A stretch of 64,000 bases of DNA from Hirschia sp964352025 (GCA_964352025.1 CAYGPZ010000002.1:62001-126000), one strand, 5' to 3'. Shown: positions 35,376 through 44,494, numbered from the stretch's first letter. The notes: generated by a model from the letters alone, not told the origin. Numbers and translations are program-made.

Positions 35376-35874
35376 ATGCGCGTTTGGCGGTGAGATGTTC
35401 AGGATTGCCCATTTCAACTTCGTAGAGATTTTTTAGGCTCATCGCGTCCCAAAGGGCGTTATGCCTTACTGCACCCGCGAGATTGACATAATAAGCGTCA
35501 ACTCTACGCATTTCGACGTTAAAGACTGGGAGGTTTATCATACCACCGCGCCCGACCATCATAATTTGCATGAGGTGCGAGATATCTTCTGGCCAGTCAG
35601 CGACGAAAGTTATCTCAGAATCGCCACGCAATAAGCGCTGGAGTTCGAAACCCCATTTGGCACGATCCATGTGTTTAGGTGAAAGACCATTGGCTGACAT
35701 GACGGGAAGAACATGGTCAGCAACCCAGTGATCTAGACTGCCGTCGGTCCGCATTTTTGTGATTTGGCTTTTAGGAATCGCTAGGTAAAGAGAATCGCCT
35801 TCTTCTGAGACGATTGCTATTGAGAGCAATTCTCCACCAAATCCATTAAATTCGCAGTCCACAAAATAGCGCAT
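35374..35874 (-). CDS. DEDD-type 3'-5' exoribonuclease-like protein
   Basis: The 166-residue protein fits the Rv2179c-like 3'-5' exoribonuclease family (DEDDh). It has acidic residues D6 and E8 in YFVDCEFNG, a third Asp in FVADWPED, and a C-terminal RHNALWDAMSLK supplying the catalytic His and the last Asp. Such enzymes trim RNA 3' ends. It stands alone, head to tail with no close partner, and ends in the tRNA-His terminator. The fold is clear from the motif spacing; its RNA substrate is unknown. Confidence 0.82.
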   Translation of the reverse strand: MRYFVDCEFNGFGGELLSIAIVSEEGDSLYLAIPKSQITKMRTDGSLDHWVADHVLPVMSANGLSPKHMDRAKWGFELQRLLRGDSEITFVADWPEDISHLMQIMMVGRGGMINLPVFNVEMRRVDAYYVNLAGAVRHNALWDAMSLKNLYEVEMGNPEHLTAKRA

Positions 35875-36169
35875 TGTCTCTTCCTTCCATTCATTCTTGC
35901 GCGAATGGTTTTAATATTTGGAAAATAAATTGCCGCGCCCACACATCTGATCCTGTTAGCCAGATCTTTCATTGATGCGTAGGCAGCGACATATTCGGTC
36001 TGGTCTTCAAAAACAGTTATACGGGATTAACGTTAAGAAGCCGGTCGTTAAGAACAAAAAGTCTTCGACTATTTGAGTAACCTTTTGATGACCATAAAAT
36101 TGGTTATTTCAATTTATCGGTGATTTTGGAACACAAATTCTTCTACATTTTAACTCGGCGGACCAGCAA

Positions 36170-36607
36170 TTATTTTGTGGCGGTTGCGTTCAGCGGTGTT
36201 TTAGCTACGAACTCGTTGCGGAAACAAACAAACTCTGTAGAGGGATCAAAGTCGGTTCCTTTGGAGGAGTGAACACCAGTGAGTTTCGACGCACCTTTAG
36301 AAATTGCGAGATCTCTCAAAGCTAATAGGGAATTGAGTAGGGCATGCTCACAGGCTTGTTGGACTTCTATATGATAGCTGTTTGCAGGGCGTCCGATTGT
36401 TGAAATATCGCCAAGTGCCTCACCAGAAGCCGACTTTCCCCACGTAATTTGAAAACCATCCAGTTTCGAAGTGTTTTCGTCTTTAGCCATAAATTCGGCA
36501 ATGGAAAAAGTATAAGCCTTCGTCGCAGCATTTGCCGTGCTGGCGAATGTTGAGGCCGCTATAATCGAAGCTGTCAGTATGATTGATTTTAATGTCATGA
36601 CAGTCAC
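36170..36607 (-). CDS. Small periplasmic protein of unknown function
   Basis: The 145-residue protein has a signal peptide cleaved near ANAATKAY (about residue 27). The mature part has the pattern KLDGFQITWGKSASGEALG, then a helix with EHALLNSLLALRDLAISKGASKLTGVHS, and a Cys pair (C82 in QQACEHAL and C128 in TEFVCFRNEF). Homologues of this type are often mislabelled excinuclease ATPase subunit. The Cys residues may form a disulfide. No partner genes are adjacent. Confidence 0.7.
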   Translation of the reverse strand: MTVMTLKSIILTASIIAASTFASTANAATKAYTFSIAEFMAKDENTSKLDGFQITWGKSASGEALGDISTIGRPANSYHIEVQQACEHALLNSLLALRDLAISKGASKLTGVHSSKGTDFDPSTEFVCFRNEFVAKTPLNATATK

Positions 36608-36790
36608 TTTAATTCCATTGATTTATCTAACGTGCGTCGTCTTACTGAATATTATATATTTGAAACGAGGCAGATTGAAGGCCTGTCGGCTCTTTGAGGC
36701 TATTTCTGGAATAGGCTGCTATCGCATAGCTATATTGGACGCATAAGCTAATGCTTATTGCTTGCTGTTGCTATTTGGTAGGGGGGGTAA

Positions 36791-36866
36791 TGGCTCCGCG
36801 AGCAGGACTCGAACCTGCGACCAATCGATTAACAGTCGATTGCTCTACCAACTGAGCTATCGCGGA
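36791..36866 (-). tRNA. tRNA-Asn (anticodon GTT)
   Basis: The reverse complement folds as a 76-base cloverleaf with acceptor TCCGCGA/TCGCGGA, anticodon GTT in loop CTGTTAA, T arm GGTTCGAGTCC, discriminator G and encoded CCA. It lies downstream of the putative small RNA terminator on the same strand. Confidence 0.96.
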
Positions 36867-36975
36867 ACAACATTGGAGGACGCGGTATATCTAGCGATCT
36901 AAATATGTGCAATCCCTAAAACACCTGATTATGCAATTCTTTTGAAAAAAAGTGACATTATCCACAGATTGGCAC

Positions 36976-37007
36976 AAAAAAAGACGGGAGCTTAGAGAAA
37001 GCTCCCG
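36976..37007 (-). terminator. Strong intrinsic terminator on the minus strand
   Basis: CGGGAGCTT (plus 36985-36993) and AAGCTCCCG (36999-37007) form a perfect 9-bp stem with a 5-base loop. On the minus strand it is followed by TCTTTTTTT. On the plus strand no T tract follows, so it works only for minus-strand transcripts. The nearest upstream minus-strand gene, tRNA-Cys, is 275 bases away. Confidence 0.85.
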
Positions 37008-37047
37008 CCAAGGCGTTGGGTGATGGTGGGGTGTCTTCTGAGAAGAC
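36976..37047 (-). ncRNA. Candidate CtrA-linked small RNA (about 65-75 nt)
   Basis: Between tRNA-Cys and tRNA-Asn the minus strand shows, in order, a full CtrA box (37085-37071), AT-rich promoter-like DNA (GATATT or GCCTAT between 37059 and 37048), and a palindromic hairpin GTCTTCT-C-AGAAGAC (37047-37033). A C-rich linker follows (ACCCCACCATCACCC), then a strong intrinsic terminator (37007-36976). The layout is that of a short regulatory RNA whose C-rich loop could pair with G-rich ribosome-binding sites. The 5' end is an estimate. No homology to a known RNA family was recognised. A short reading frame (ATG at 37049) with three His codons overlaps it but runs through the terminator. Confidence 0.55.
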
Positions 37048-37070
37048 ATAGGCAATATCGTCCACATTGG

Positions 37071-37085
37071 TTAATGGGGTGTTAA
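37071..37085. promoter_or_regulatory. CtrA-type box (TTAA-N7-TTAA) before the putative small RNA
   Basis: TTAA 37071-37074 and TTAA 37082-37085 are exactly seven bases apart. Read on the minus strand the second half continues to TTAACC, fitting the full TTAA-N7-TTAAC consensus. It lies about 25-40 bases upstream of the predicted RNA 5' end, where activating CtrA sites overlap the -35 region. Confidence 0.6.
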
Positions 37086-37281
37086 ATTTTGCGATTTTGA
37101 GGAAATTTCATGCTAAATTTGCAGAAAAGCTAAAGTTTTCATTAAAGAAATTGAATTCAACCAGGCCGCGTAGATGTTTTTGAAGTGGAAAAGTTGGATC
37201 TTGCCCGAATCAATCGTTATTGAACCGGACTCGAATTCGTTTTGATCGAGTATGCAGAATATTCATATTTTGAGAAGTCTT

Positions 37282-37355
37282 TGGAGGCCGCGCCCGGAAT
37301 CGAACCGGGGTACACGGATTTGCAATCCGCTGCGTCACCACTCCGCCACGCGGCC
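37282..37355 (-). tRNA. tRNA-Cys (anticodon GCA)
   Basis: The reverse complement folds as a 74-base cloverleaf with acceptor GGCCGCG/CGCGGCC, anticodon GCA in loop TTGCAAA, T arm GGTTCGATTCC, discriminator T and encoded CCA. No terminator lies directly behind it. Confidence 0.96.
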
Positions 37356-37672
37356 AACCGAAGAAGGCATTCCTAATAAAGTAGAGCCTTTAATATATGC
37401 TCAATAAATATCAGGAAATCTCGACTATGGTGAATCTGTTTGCCGAGAAGGGCGCTGTTCTATCATGGTATTCAAATTAGGAAAGACCTAAAATCGAATA
37501 TTTATTGATTGTTCTATAAAGGAGTATTGTTCTTCGACTCAGAAGATTGACGAATAAAATTAATCGTCGCATTGCCAACTTGTCTGCCTATGCTAGAAGC
37601 CGTTATCCATATGTTCTTAAGCATATTACTTAATAAGATGCACAGGCTCTAGCAAACTACAGGGAATCTGCA
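37356..37672. other. 317-base intergenic stretch without a recognisable feature
   Basis: This AT-rich gap lies between tRNA-Cys (minus) and the methyltransferase gene (plus), so it should hold both promoters. I see no ORF of useful length, strong hairpin, repeat or CtrA box. TTAA pairs near 37617-37633 are nine bases apart, the wrong spacing. Confidence 0.5.
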
Positions 37673-38323
37673 ATGAACGACGCCGTCGCCCGCGAAACAA
37701 TGATCGATACTCAGGTGCGTCCAAATGATGTAACGGACCGCCGAATCCACGCGGCCTTACAAGATGTGCCTCGTGAAGACTTTTTGCCAAAGTCCCGTCA
37801 CGCACTAGCGTACGCAGAATTTGATCATGAAACATCCGAAGGGCGTTTTATGTGGCGTGCTCGTGATTTTGCGAAACTTATCGAGTCAGCAAAAATCCAA
37901 CCTGAAGATGAAGTCTTAGATATAGCGACAGGTAGCGGGTATTCATCAGCAATTTTATCTCACCTTGCTGCGGCGGTAGTCGGTCTGGAAAGTGATGAAG
38001 CTCTTGCTGAAGCGGCCTCAGCTCGCCTCGATGCTCTCAATATAGACAATGCAGACGTTGTATCTGGCGATTTGTCAAAAGGATTGGCGTCTCAAGGTCC
38101 GTATGATGTTATATTTGTAAACGGTACAGTTGAGGAAGTCCCATCTGACTGGACTAATCAACTTAAAGATGGTGGCCGCCTAGCTGTTATCGTTCGGAAT
38201 GGTAAAGTTAGTCAGGCCCGCATTTATACCCGTTCTGGAAATGTGTTGGCGCAACGTAATGTGTTCGATGCTGCACCGCCGGCTCTCGCCGGATTTGAAA
38301 AAAGCGAATCTTTTGTATTTTAA
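37673..38323 (+). CDS. Protein-L-isoaspartate O-methyltransferase-like protein
   Basis: The 216-residue class I methyltransferase has the PCMT family N-terminus (MIDTQVRPNDVTD), the SAM-binding motif I VLDIATGSGYSSAIL (about residues 82-96) and the post-motif VVGLESDEALAEAA. PCMT enzymes repair isoaspartyl residues using S-adenosylmethionine. In many alphaproteobacteria a gene of this subtype precedes a TolC-type outer-membrane protein, as here. The exact substrate of this subtype is less certain than for E. coli Pcm. Confidence 0.83.
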   Translation: MNDAVARETMIDTQVRPNDVTDRRIHAALQDVPREDFLPKSRHALAYAEFDHETSEGRFMWRARDFAKLIESAKIQPEDEVLDIATGSGYSSAILSHLAAAVVGLESDEALAEAASARLDALNIDNADVVSGDLSKGLASQGPYDVIFVNGTVEEVPSDWTNQLKDGGRLAVIVRNGKVSQARIYTRSGNVLAQRNVFDAAPPALAGFEKSESFVF

Positions 38324-38452
38324 AGTTGCACTTTAAGGTCTAGATTTTGCTTAGCTAAATATAAATCGGAATATTTAACGTCCGAATTGGCATGTGTTCC
38401 CATATTAAATTGGGAGCGCGCTGGGTGAAGTATAGTTTTTAAGGGGTGCGTT

Positions 38453-39847
38453 GTGCGTAAGTTTTTTGTGTGTGGACTATTGTCTTCTGCGAGTTTGATT
38501 TGTGGAAGTGTTTTCGCCCAAGAGGCATCAGACGTGGAATTGTTAGGTGCAGAAACCGTACCTGTAATCGAGCAAGCGCCTCAAGCTGTTGTTACTGAAC
38601 CAAATTTTGTATCAGAAACGCTCGCCAAAGCTATTCAGGCAGCTTACGCAAGAAACCCAACTATTCTTGCTCAACGCAAATCGCGTATGATTGCTGACGA
38701 GCGGTTGATACAGGCTAAGTCGTCAAAACGTCCTCAAGTGAGTTTAAGTTCGTCGGCAGGATATGCATTGTCCCGAACAGAGAATATTTTTAACCCTGCA
38801 GGTTTGGATACTGAAGCCCCACAAACTACTTTTGGCTTGGAAGTGAGCCAAAGTCTCTGGAATGGCGGACGCAATGATGCTGCTATTGGGGAAGCTCGAG
38901 CAGGCGTAACGGCTGCCGAAGGTGTGTTGCTTTCCGCGGAACAAGAGTTGATTTTGAATGTCGTCACAAATTACGTCGATGTGTTAGCTGGTGAGGCCGA
39001 AGTTGATATTCGTAAAAATAACGTCAGTGTCTTAGCGCGCCAAGTCGAAGCGGCGAGTGATCGTTTTGATGTTGGGGAAGTGACACGAACAGATGTTGCC
39101 CAGGCGGAAGCCCGTCATGCAGGTGCACGCGCCCAATTGGCGACTGCACAAGCAAACTTGGAAGCCAGTCGTGCTGTATTTCAGGAGTTGATAGGACGTT
39201 GGCCAACACAGCTAGCGCAAACGGACTTTATCCCTCAATTCCCTGCAGATTTACAAGACGCTATTAATGCAGCTCTAGAATACAATCCTAACCTGGCGAC
39301 TGCCAAAGCGAATGTGACAGCTGCTGACCAGCGTGTGAAATCAGCAAAAGGTCTTCGTAAGCCAGATATATCTGTGGTCGGGTCTGCTGGATTAAGCCAA
39401 TCATATGATGATCAGACATTTGAAAATGAAAATGCATCCCTGTTCGCTCAATTACGATTGCCGCTGTATCAAGGTGGTCTCATTTCTTCCCAAATTCGGT
39501 CTGCTGGACTCGAGCTAGATCAATTGCGTCTCCAATATCGTGCGGCGGAACGCAATCTAATTGCTCAAACGACGCGTGCTTGGCATTCTTCCATTGCGTC
39601 TTTGCGTTCAATCGAAGCTTCTGAGCGCCAGGTTGAGGCAGCCGAAGTTGCTTTTGACGGTGCCGAACAAGAGCTGGCCGTTGGTTTGCGTACGACGCTT
39701 GATCTTCTTGATCAGGAGCAGGAATTACTAGATGCGCGCTTGGCACTGGTACAGGCAAACCGTCAGCATTATATCGCTGTGCATCAATTGCTGGCTTCCA
39801 TGGGCGCTTTAAACCCAGAAACGCTTGGCGTTAATGTTTCCTTATAG
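38453..39847 (+). CDS. tolC: TolC-family outer-membrane efflux/secretion channel
   Basis: The 464-residue protein starts at GTG 38453 (AAGGGG upstream). It has a signal peptide (cleavage near VFAQEAS, about residue 23) and two OEP repeats of about 190 residues each, rich in long coiled-coil helices. The family pieces SLSSSAGYALSRTENIF, QSLWNGGRNDAAI and LPLYQGGLISSQIRSA are visible. It forms the trimeric channel for type I secretion and RND efflux. No inner-membrane partner genes are in the window. Confidence 0.92.
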   Translation: MRKFFVCGLLSSASLICGSVFAQEASDVELLGAETVPVIEQAPQAVVTEPNFVSETLAKAIQAAYARNPTILAQRKSRMIADERLIQAKSSKRPQVSLSSSAGYALSRTENIFNPAGLDTEAPQTTFGLEVSQSLWNGGRNDAAIGEARAGVTAAEGVLLSAEQELILNVVTNYVDVLAGEAEVDIRKNNVSVLARQVEAASDRFDVGEVTRTDVAQAEARHAGARAQLATAQANLEASRAVFQELIGRWPTQLAQTDFIPQFPADLQDAINAALEYNPNLATAKANVTAADQRVKSAKGLRKPDISVVGSAGLSQSYDDQTFENENASLFAQLRLPLYQGGLISSQIRSAGLELDQLRLQYRAAERNLIAQTTRAWHSSIASLRSIEASERQVEAAEVAFDGAEQELAVGLRTTLDLLDQEQELLDARLALVQANRQHYIAVHQLLASMGALNPETLGVNVSL

Positions 39848-39981
39848 GTCTAAGTCTTAATTCTGTCTTTGAATTTTCGTCTTTCGGTAGAAAGGCATTG
39901 TTAACCAGATCTGTCCTAAAATTTGGATGATTCTTGGGCTTTCTGTTTGAGAAGGCAAAATGACAGAGTTAGAGGCGCGTT

Positions 39982-40629
39982 ATGTCAGCTGAAGAAGCAG
40001 CATCAGAACCAACCATGGAAGAAATTCTCGCTTCCATCCGTCAGATTATTTCTGAAGATGACGAGCCTGCACCAACAGAAGCAGATGCTGCTGAATCTGA
40101 TGTGCTGGATCTTTCATCTGCTGAAAAAGTAGATGAAGAACCATTAGACTTGGATCTGACTGAACCAGAAGAAACACCAGCTCCTGAACCAGAGCTTGAT
40201 ATGGCAGCAGCCATGGAAGAAATGGTTGAAGAAATTGCACCCGAAGATGATGTGGTTGTTGTTGATGCTGATGAATGGGGCATCGATGTTGAGGAAGCTG
40301 AACCAGAAGAACCCGAGGAAGATTTATCCGCTTGGGGATTAGAGGAAGAGCCTGAGCCAGAACCAGCACCTGTTGTTGCTGAGCCGGCACCAATTGCAGC
40401 TGCGCCTAAGGATGAGGGTATCGTTGCGGCGGCAACTGCTGATGCAACAGCCAATCAACTAGGCAAGCTCATGGGCAGCATGATGCTGTCACAAGGCACG
40501 ACAATTGAAGATCTAGTCCGTGAAATGCTAAAACCAATGTTAAAAGAATGGCTGGATGGCAATCTTCCGCAGCTCGTAGAGCAGGAAGTTCAAAAAGAGC
40601 TACAACGCATTTCTCGCATGGCGCGCTAA
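39982..40629 (+). CDS. popZ: PopZ-like polar organizing protein (DUF2497)
   Basis: The 215-residue protein has the PopZ N-terminal helix PTMEEILASIRQIISED (about 9-25) and a long acidic, proline-rich disordered middle (about 27-150). The conserved C-terminal oligomerisation helices are DLVREMLKPMLKEWLDGNLPQLVEQEV and the following segment. PopZ forms a polar matrix that anchors ParB-origin complexes and cell-cycle kinases. Its position next to valS is as in Caulobacter. The stop overlaps by 3-4 bases the stop of the antisense dioxygenase gene. Confidence 0.88.
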   Translation: MSAEEAASEPTMEEILASIRQIISEDDEPAPTEADAAESDVLDLSSAEKVDEEPLDLDLTEPEETPAPEPELDMAAAMEEMVEEIAPEDDVVVVDADEWGIDVEEAEPEEPEEDLSAWGLEEEPEPEPAPVVAEPAPIAAAPKDEGIVAAATADATANQLGKLMGSMMLSQGTTIEDLVREMLKPMLKEWLDGNLPQLVEQEVQKELQRISRMAR

Positions 40630-41279
40630 GTCCATTTTATTGGCAGCGGGAGACAGTCTTTCGCTGCAAAATCTGCTCGGATTGTTCGTCTAGCGGCGTT
40701 TGAAGTTGATGAAGACGAACGGTGCAACATAAGCATCTTCAAAACAAGAATGTCCCCCCGATTTGCAGAAGTGTATTCTTGTTCACATTGATTTGCGATG
40801 GTGGCTGCTTCTGAAGATTTGATAATGCCTTTTTTATGGCTGCCTATTGCTATTTCCATTGCACCGTTTTCTGGTGTTGTCTCGTCAAGATGAATTCTGA
40901 TGAAAATCATTTTTTGCAAGATGGAGATAGGTGGCTCACAGTGGTGGGTGCCGGATTTTATTGACCAATTGTGGAAGCCTTCAAGGTCGTGGCGATCTTT
41001 TACAGCTATTATACGGTCTTGATGCCAAGGAACCGCCCAATTATTTTCTTTTGATTTATTGAATGATACTATTCTTACTGGCTGGGCGGAAACTCCCAAA
41101 TTGACCAATAAATCGGCGTCAATGGCCTGTTTAAGCATAGAAGCCAGTGATGTATTGTTAGAAATTCGGGCGCCAATTTTTTGTTCCAATTGGCAATTTT
41201 GACTTAATCGATCGCACTGTTTTGCTGTCAATTGGCCCCTCAACCAGATGCGGCCTGTATTTTCAAATTCGTTGAGCAT
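40626..41279 (-). CDS. Phytanoyl-CoA dioxygenase-like (PhyH) protein
   Basis: The roughly 217-residue protein has the Fe(II)/2-oxoglutarate oxygenase core. The metal motif is HQD in VPWHQDRIIAVKDRH, the Gly-rich part is ENGAMEIAIGSHKKG, and the distal His is in LMLHRSSSS. ATG 41279 (MLNEFENTGRIWL) is chosen because the upstream extension to 41384 is Tyr-rich and does not look like family sequence. Its substrate is unknown. It lies antisense between popZ and valS, an unusual site, and has AT-rich codons, so later insertion is possible. Confidence 0.8.
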   Translation of the reverse strand: MLNEFENTGRIWLRGQLTAKQCDRLSQNCQLEQKIGARISNNTSLASMLKQAIDADLLVNLGVSAQPVRIVSFNKSKENNWAVPWHQDRIIAVKDRHDLEGFHNWSIKSGTHHCEPPISILQKMIFIRIHLDETTPENGAMEIAIGSHKKGIIKSSEAATIANQCEQEYTSANRGDILVLKMLMLHRSSSSTSNAARRTIRADFAAKDCLPLPIKWT

Positions 41280-41430
41280 TTTGGGACAATTGGTTTTAAT
41301 AGGTAAAATGTTTGTATAGTACGCGATTATTCCAACAGCAATTCCTTTGTAATTGGCTAGTCCGTAGTAGTAATTCATACTCATGTTCTTTTTTCATTGC
41401 AGCCGCTGATAATTATTGTATCAACAGCCC

Positions 41431-44400
41431 ATGCTTGACTCACATTTTGACCACAGTGTCTCCGAACCGAAAATTTACGATAGCTGGGAAAAATCCGGCG
41501 CATTCAAACCCAAAATGGATACGGAGGGTGCGGTTGATGCGTATTCTATCGTTATTCCACCTCCCAACGTCACGGGTGTGCTACACATGGGGCATGCGCT
41601 AAATAACACATTGCAAGATTTGCTGTGCCGTTATCAGCGCATGCAAGGCAAGAGTGTTTTGTGGCAGCCAGGTACGGACCACGCAGGTATTGCGACTCAG
41701 ATGGTTGTTGAGCGCCAATTGGCAGCTGAAGGCAATCAGAGTGCGGCGAGCCTAGGGCGTGAAGCATTTATTGAACGCGTCTGGGAATGGAAAGAAAAGT
41801 CTGGTGGGCAAATTGTAAACCAGCTCAAACGACTCGGCGCGAGCTGTGATTGGTCGCGTGAATGTTTTACGCTTGGTAGCAAAGACGACCCTGATAACCA
41901 GATGGTGCGTGCGGTAACGAAAGTTTTCGTAGAATTGCATGAACAAGGACTGATTTACCGCGACAAGCGTTTGGTAAACTGGGACCCGCATTTCCAATCC
42001 GCGATATCTGACCTTGAAGTGGATAATGTCGAAGTAGATGGCCACATGTGGCACTTCAAATATCCATTGCAGGGCGGCGAAACATACACTTACGTTGAAA
42101 AAGACAAAGATGGTAATGTCACGCTAGAAGAAGAGCGTGATTACATCTCTATTGCGACGACACGTCCTGAGACAATGCTTGGTGATGGGGCGGTTGCGGT
42201 TCACCCAAGTGATGAACGTTACAAACCGATTGTTGGAAAACTGTGTGAGATACCGGTTGGTCCTAAAGGAGATCGTCGTCTAATCCCGATCATTACAGAC
42301 CTTTACCCAGACCCTGAATTTGGATCGGGTGCGGTTAAGATTACAGGTGCGCACGACGCGAACGACTATGGCGTTGCTCAACGAAATAACATCCCAATGT
42401 ATCGCCTCATGGATGTTAAAGCATCCATGCGCGATGATGGCGAGCCATATGCGGTGTCGGCGGCGAAAGCGCGTGATATTTTGGCATCTGGTGAGTTCAC
42501 ATCGTCTCAGATTGATGAGATCAATCTTGTACCTGATGAATATCGCGGTATGGACCGTTTTGAAGCGCGTAAAGCGGTGATTCAAGCGATCACAGATGAA
42601 GGGCTTGCAGTCATGACAACTGCGACCCGCAAGACAAAAGACGAAGACGGTAACAAAATCGAGATCGAGGAAGTTGTTCCTTACGTCGAAAATAAAAAGA
42701 TTATGCAGCCATTTGGTGACCGTTCCGGTGTGGTGATTGAACCCATGCTGACTGACCAATGGTATGTGGATGCTGGTAAGCTTGCTGGCCCTGCGATTGA
42801 TGCAGTGAAAGAAGGCCAAACGCGCTTCATTCCAGAAAACTGGTCCAAGACATATTTTAACTGGATGGACGATATTGAGCCTTGGTGTATTTCGCGCCAG
42901 CTCTGGTGGGGACACCGCATTCCAGCTTGGTATGGTCGCGATGGTGATATCTTTGTGGCTGCTTCTGAAGAAGAAGCGAATGCACAAGCTAAGGAAAAAT
43001 ACGGTGAAGTCGTTGAATTGTCTCGCGACGAAGACGTGCTCGACACATGGTTCTCGTCTGCGCTTTGGCCATTCTCGACAATGGGCTGGCCTGACAAAAC
43101 GCCTGAGCTAGATAAATTCTATCCAACAGCGACGCTTGTGACTGGCTTTGACATTATATTCTTCTGGGTTGCCCGCATGATGATGCAGGGTATCCACTTT
43201 ATGGAAGAAGTGCCATTTAAGGATGTTTATATCCACGCACTTGTTCTGGATGAAGACGGTAAGAAAATGTCTAAATCGATTGGTAATGTGATTGACCCAA
43301 TCGACATTATCGATGGCTGTGACTTCGATACTTTGATCGCAAAGCGCGTGAAAGACATCAAGAAATCCGGCAATGAGAAAAAAGACAAACAAGCTGAAAA
43401 AGCGATAACCAACAAAACCAAAAAGCAGTTCCCTGACGGGATCCCGGCTTGTGGGACGGATGCTTTGCGTTTCACTTTGGCATCTCAGGCGGCTCAGGGG
43501 CGTGACATTCGTCTGTCTATCGATCGCGTCGTTGGTTACCGAAATTTTGGTACCAAGCTTTGGAATGCAGCGCGTTTCTGTCAGATGAATGAATGTGCGC
43601 TATGGGAACAGGATGATTTTGATCCGCTCGAAGTTGATCACACATTAAACAAGTGGATCGTATCTGAACTCGCTAAAGCAACCGCTGAAGTGACTAAGAA
43701 TATTGAAGATTATCGCTTTAATGATGCTGCTTCAGCCATCTACAAATTCACATGGAATGTGTTCTGTGACTGGTACCTAGAGCTGATGAAACCATTGCTG
43801 AACGGTGATGATGATGCAGCAAAATCAGAAACACGTAAGACAGCTGCGTGGACGCTGAACCAGATAATTCATTTGCTTCACCCATTCATGCCTTTCATTA
43901 CTGAAGAGCTTTGGGCTGACCAAGCTGAATTCCGTTCAGAGAATGCTGCAATGCTGTGTAACCAATCTTGGCCTACATTTGGCGCTGAAGCTTCATCGCC
44001 TGAAGCCGAGGAAGAAATTGATTGGGTGATTGATATCATCACGGATATTCGTTCTGCGCGGGCTGACTTGAATGTGCCTGCGGGTGCGAAACTGCCAGTT
44101 ACTGTCGTCAACGCGAGCGATCAAACCAAAGCGCGTGTGAAAACATATAAAGGTATTATCGAGCGTCTCGCACGTCTTGAAGACTTGAATGTGTCGAAAA
44201 ATAAGCCGAGTGGAACAGTGTCAGTTGTTGTGGATGAGGCGACTTTTGCGATTGAAGTTGCAGGCGTGATTGATCTTGCAGCAGAACGCGAGCGATTGAA
44301 CAAAGAAATTGGCAAGCTGGAAAAAGAGATGGAAGTCATCGATAAACAGCTTAACAATGAGAACTTTGTATCTCGTGCGCCAGAGCAAGTGGTTGCAGAG

Positions 44401-44484
44401 AAAAAAGAGACAAAGAAAGAGCTAACAAACGCTATCGAAAAGTTGAAAGAAGCGTTTGCAACTCTGGAGGCTATTTTTAAATAG
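41431..44484 (+). CDS. valS: Valyl-tRNA synthetase
   Basis: The 1017-residue class I synthetase has the HIGH motif as HMGH (PNVTGVLHMGHAL) and the KMSKS motif in DGKKMSKSIGN. It also has the CP1 editing domain (TTRPETMLGDGAVAVHP), the anticodon-binding domain, and the C-terminal coiled-coil arm (ERERLNKEIGKLEKEM) typical of ValS. It charges tRNA-Val. ATG 41431 is chosen over TTG 41416 because MLDSHFDHSVSEPKIYDSWE is the usual ValS opening. An extended, Lys-rich insert lies just after KMSKS. Confidence 0.96.
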   Translation: MLDSHFDHSVSEPKIYDSWEKSGAFKPKMDTEGAVDAYSIVIPPPNVTGVLHMGHALNNTLQDLLCRYQRMQGKSVLWQPGTDHAGIATQMVVERQLAAEGNQSAASLGREAFIERVWEWKEKSGGQIVNQLKRLGASCDWSRECFTLGSKDDPDNQMVRAVTKVFVELHEQGLIYRDKRLVNWDPHFQSAISDLEVDNVEVDGHMWHFKYPLQGGETYTYVEKDKDGNVTLEEERDYISIATTRPETMLGDGAVAVHPSDERYKPIVGKLCEIPVGPKGDRRLIPIITDLYPDPEFGSGAVKITGAHDANDYGVAQRNNIPMYRLMDVKASMRDDGEPYAVSAAKARDILASGEFTSSQIDEINLVPDEYRGMDRFEARKAVIQAITDEGLAVMTTATRKTKDEDGNKIEIEEVVPYVENKKIMQPFGDRSGVVIEPMLTDQWYVDAGKLAGPAIDAVKEGQTRFIPENWSKTYFNWMDDIEPWCISRQLWWGHRIPAWYGRDGDIFVAASEEEANAQAKEKYGEVVELSRDEDVLDTWFSSALWPFSTMGWPDKTPELDKFYPTATLVTGFDIIFFWVARMMMQGIHFMEEVPFKDVYIHALVLDEDGKKMSKSIGNVIDPIDIIDGCDFDTLIAKRVKDIKKSGNEKKDKQAEKAITNKTKKQFPDGIPACGTDALRFTLASQAAQGRDIRLSIDRVVGYRNFGTKLWNAARFCQMNECALWEQDDFDPLEVDHTLNKWIVSELAKATAEVTKNIEDYRFNDAASAIYKFTWNVFCDWYLELMKPLLNGDDDAAKSETRKTAAWTLNQIIHLLHPFMPFITEELWADQAEFRSENAAMLCNQSWPTFGAEASSPEAEEEIDWVIDIITDIRSARADLNVPAGAKLPVTVVNASDQTKARVKTYKGIIERLARLEDLNVSKNKPSGTVSVVVDEATFAIEVAGVIDLAAERERLNKEIGKLEKEMEVIDKQLNNENFVSRAPEQVVAEKKETKKELTNAIEKLKEAFATLEAIFK

Positions 44485-44494
44485 GGGCAATCCT

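Noticed and set aside
36903..37049. Short reading frame on the minus strand with three consecutive His codons before the terminator, resembling a his-operon leader peptide
   Set aside because: The frame runs through the terminator, has no Shine-Dalgarno sequence, and the next gene downstream is tRNA-Asn, not histidine biosynthesis. An sRNA reading is simpler, though the leader idea is not excluded.
38324..38345. TTAA pairs around TTAAAGT-TGC-ACTTTAA after the methyltransferase gene as a CtrA box
   Set aside because: The two TTAA are nine bases apart, not seven. The sequence is an AT-rich inverted repeat with no T tail and may only be a weak 3' structure.
40041..40454. Long Ser/Ala/Gly-rich minus-strand frames under popZ
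   Set aside because: They mirror the acidic, repetitive Glu/Pro codons of PopZ and have no start context or family match.
42280..42987. 235-residue minus-strand frame inside valS
   Set aside because: It is antisense to the highly conserved ValS editing region and has no supporting signal.
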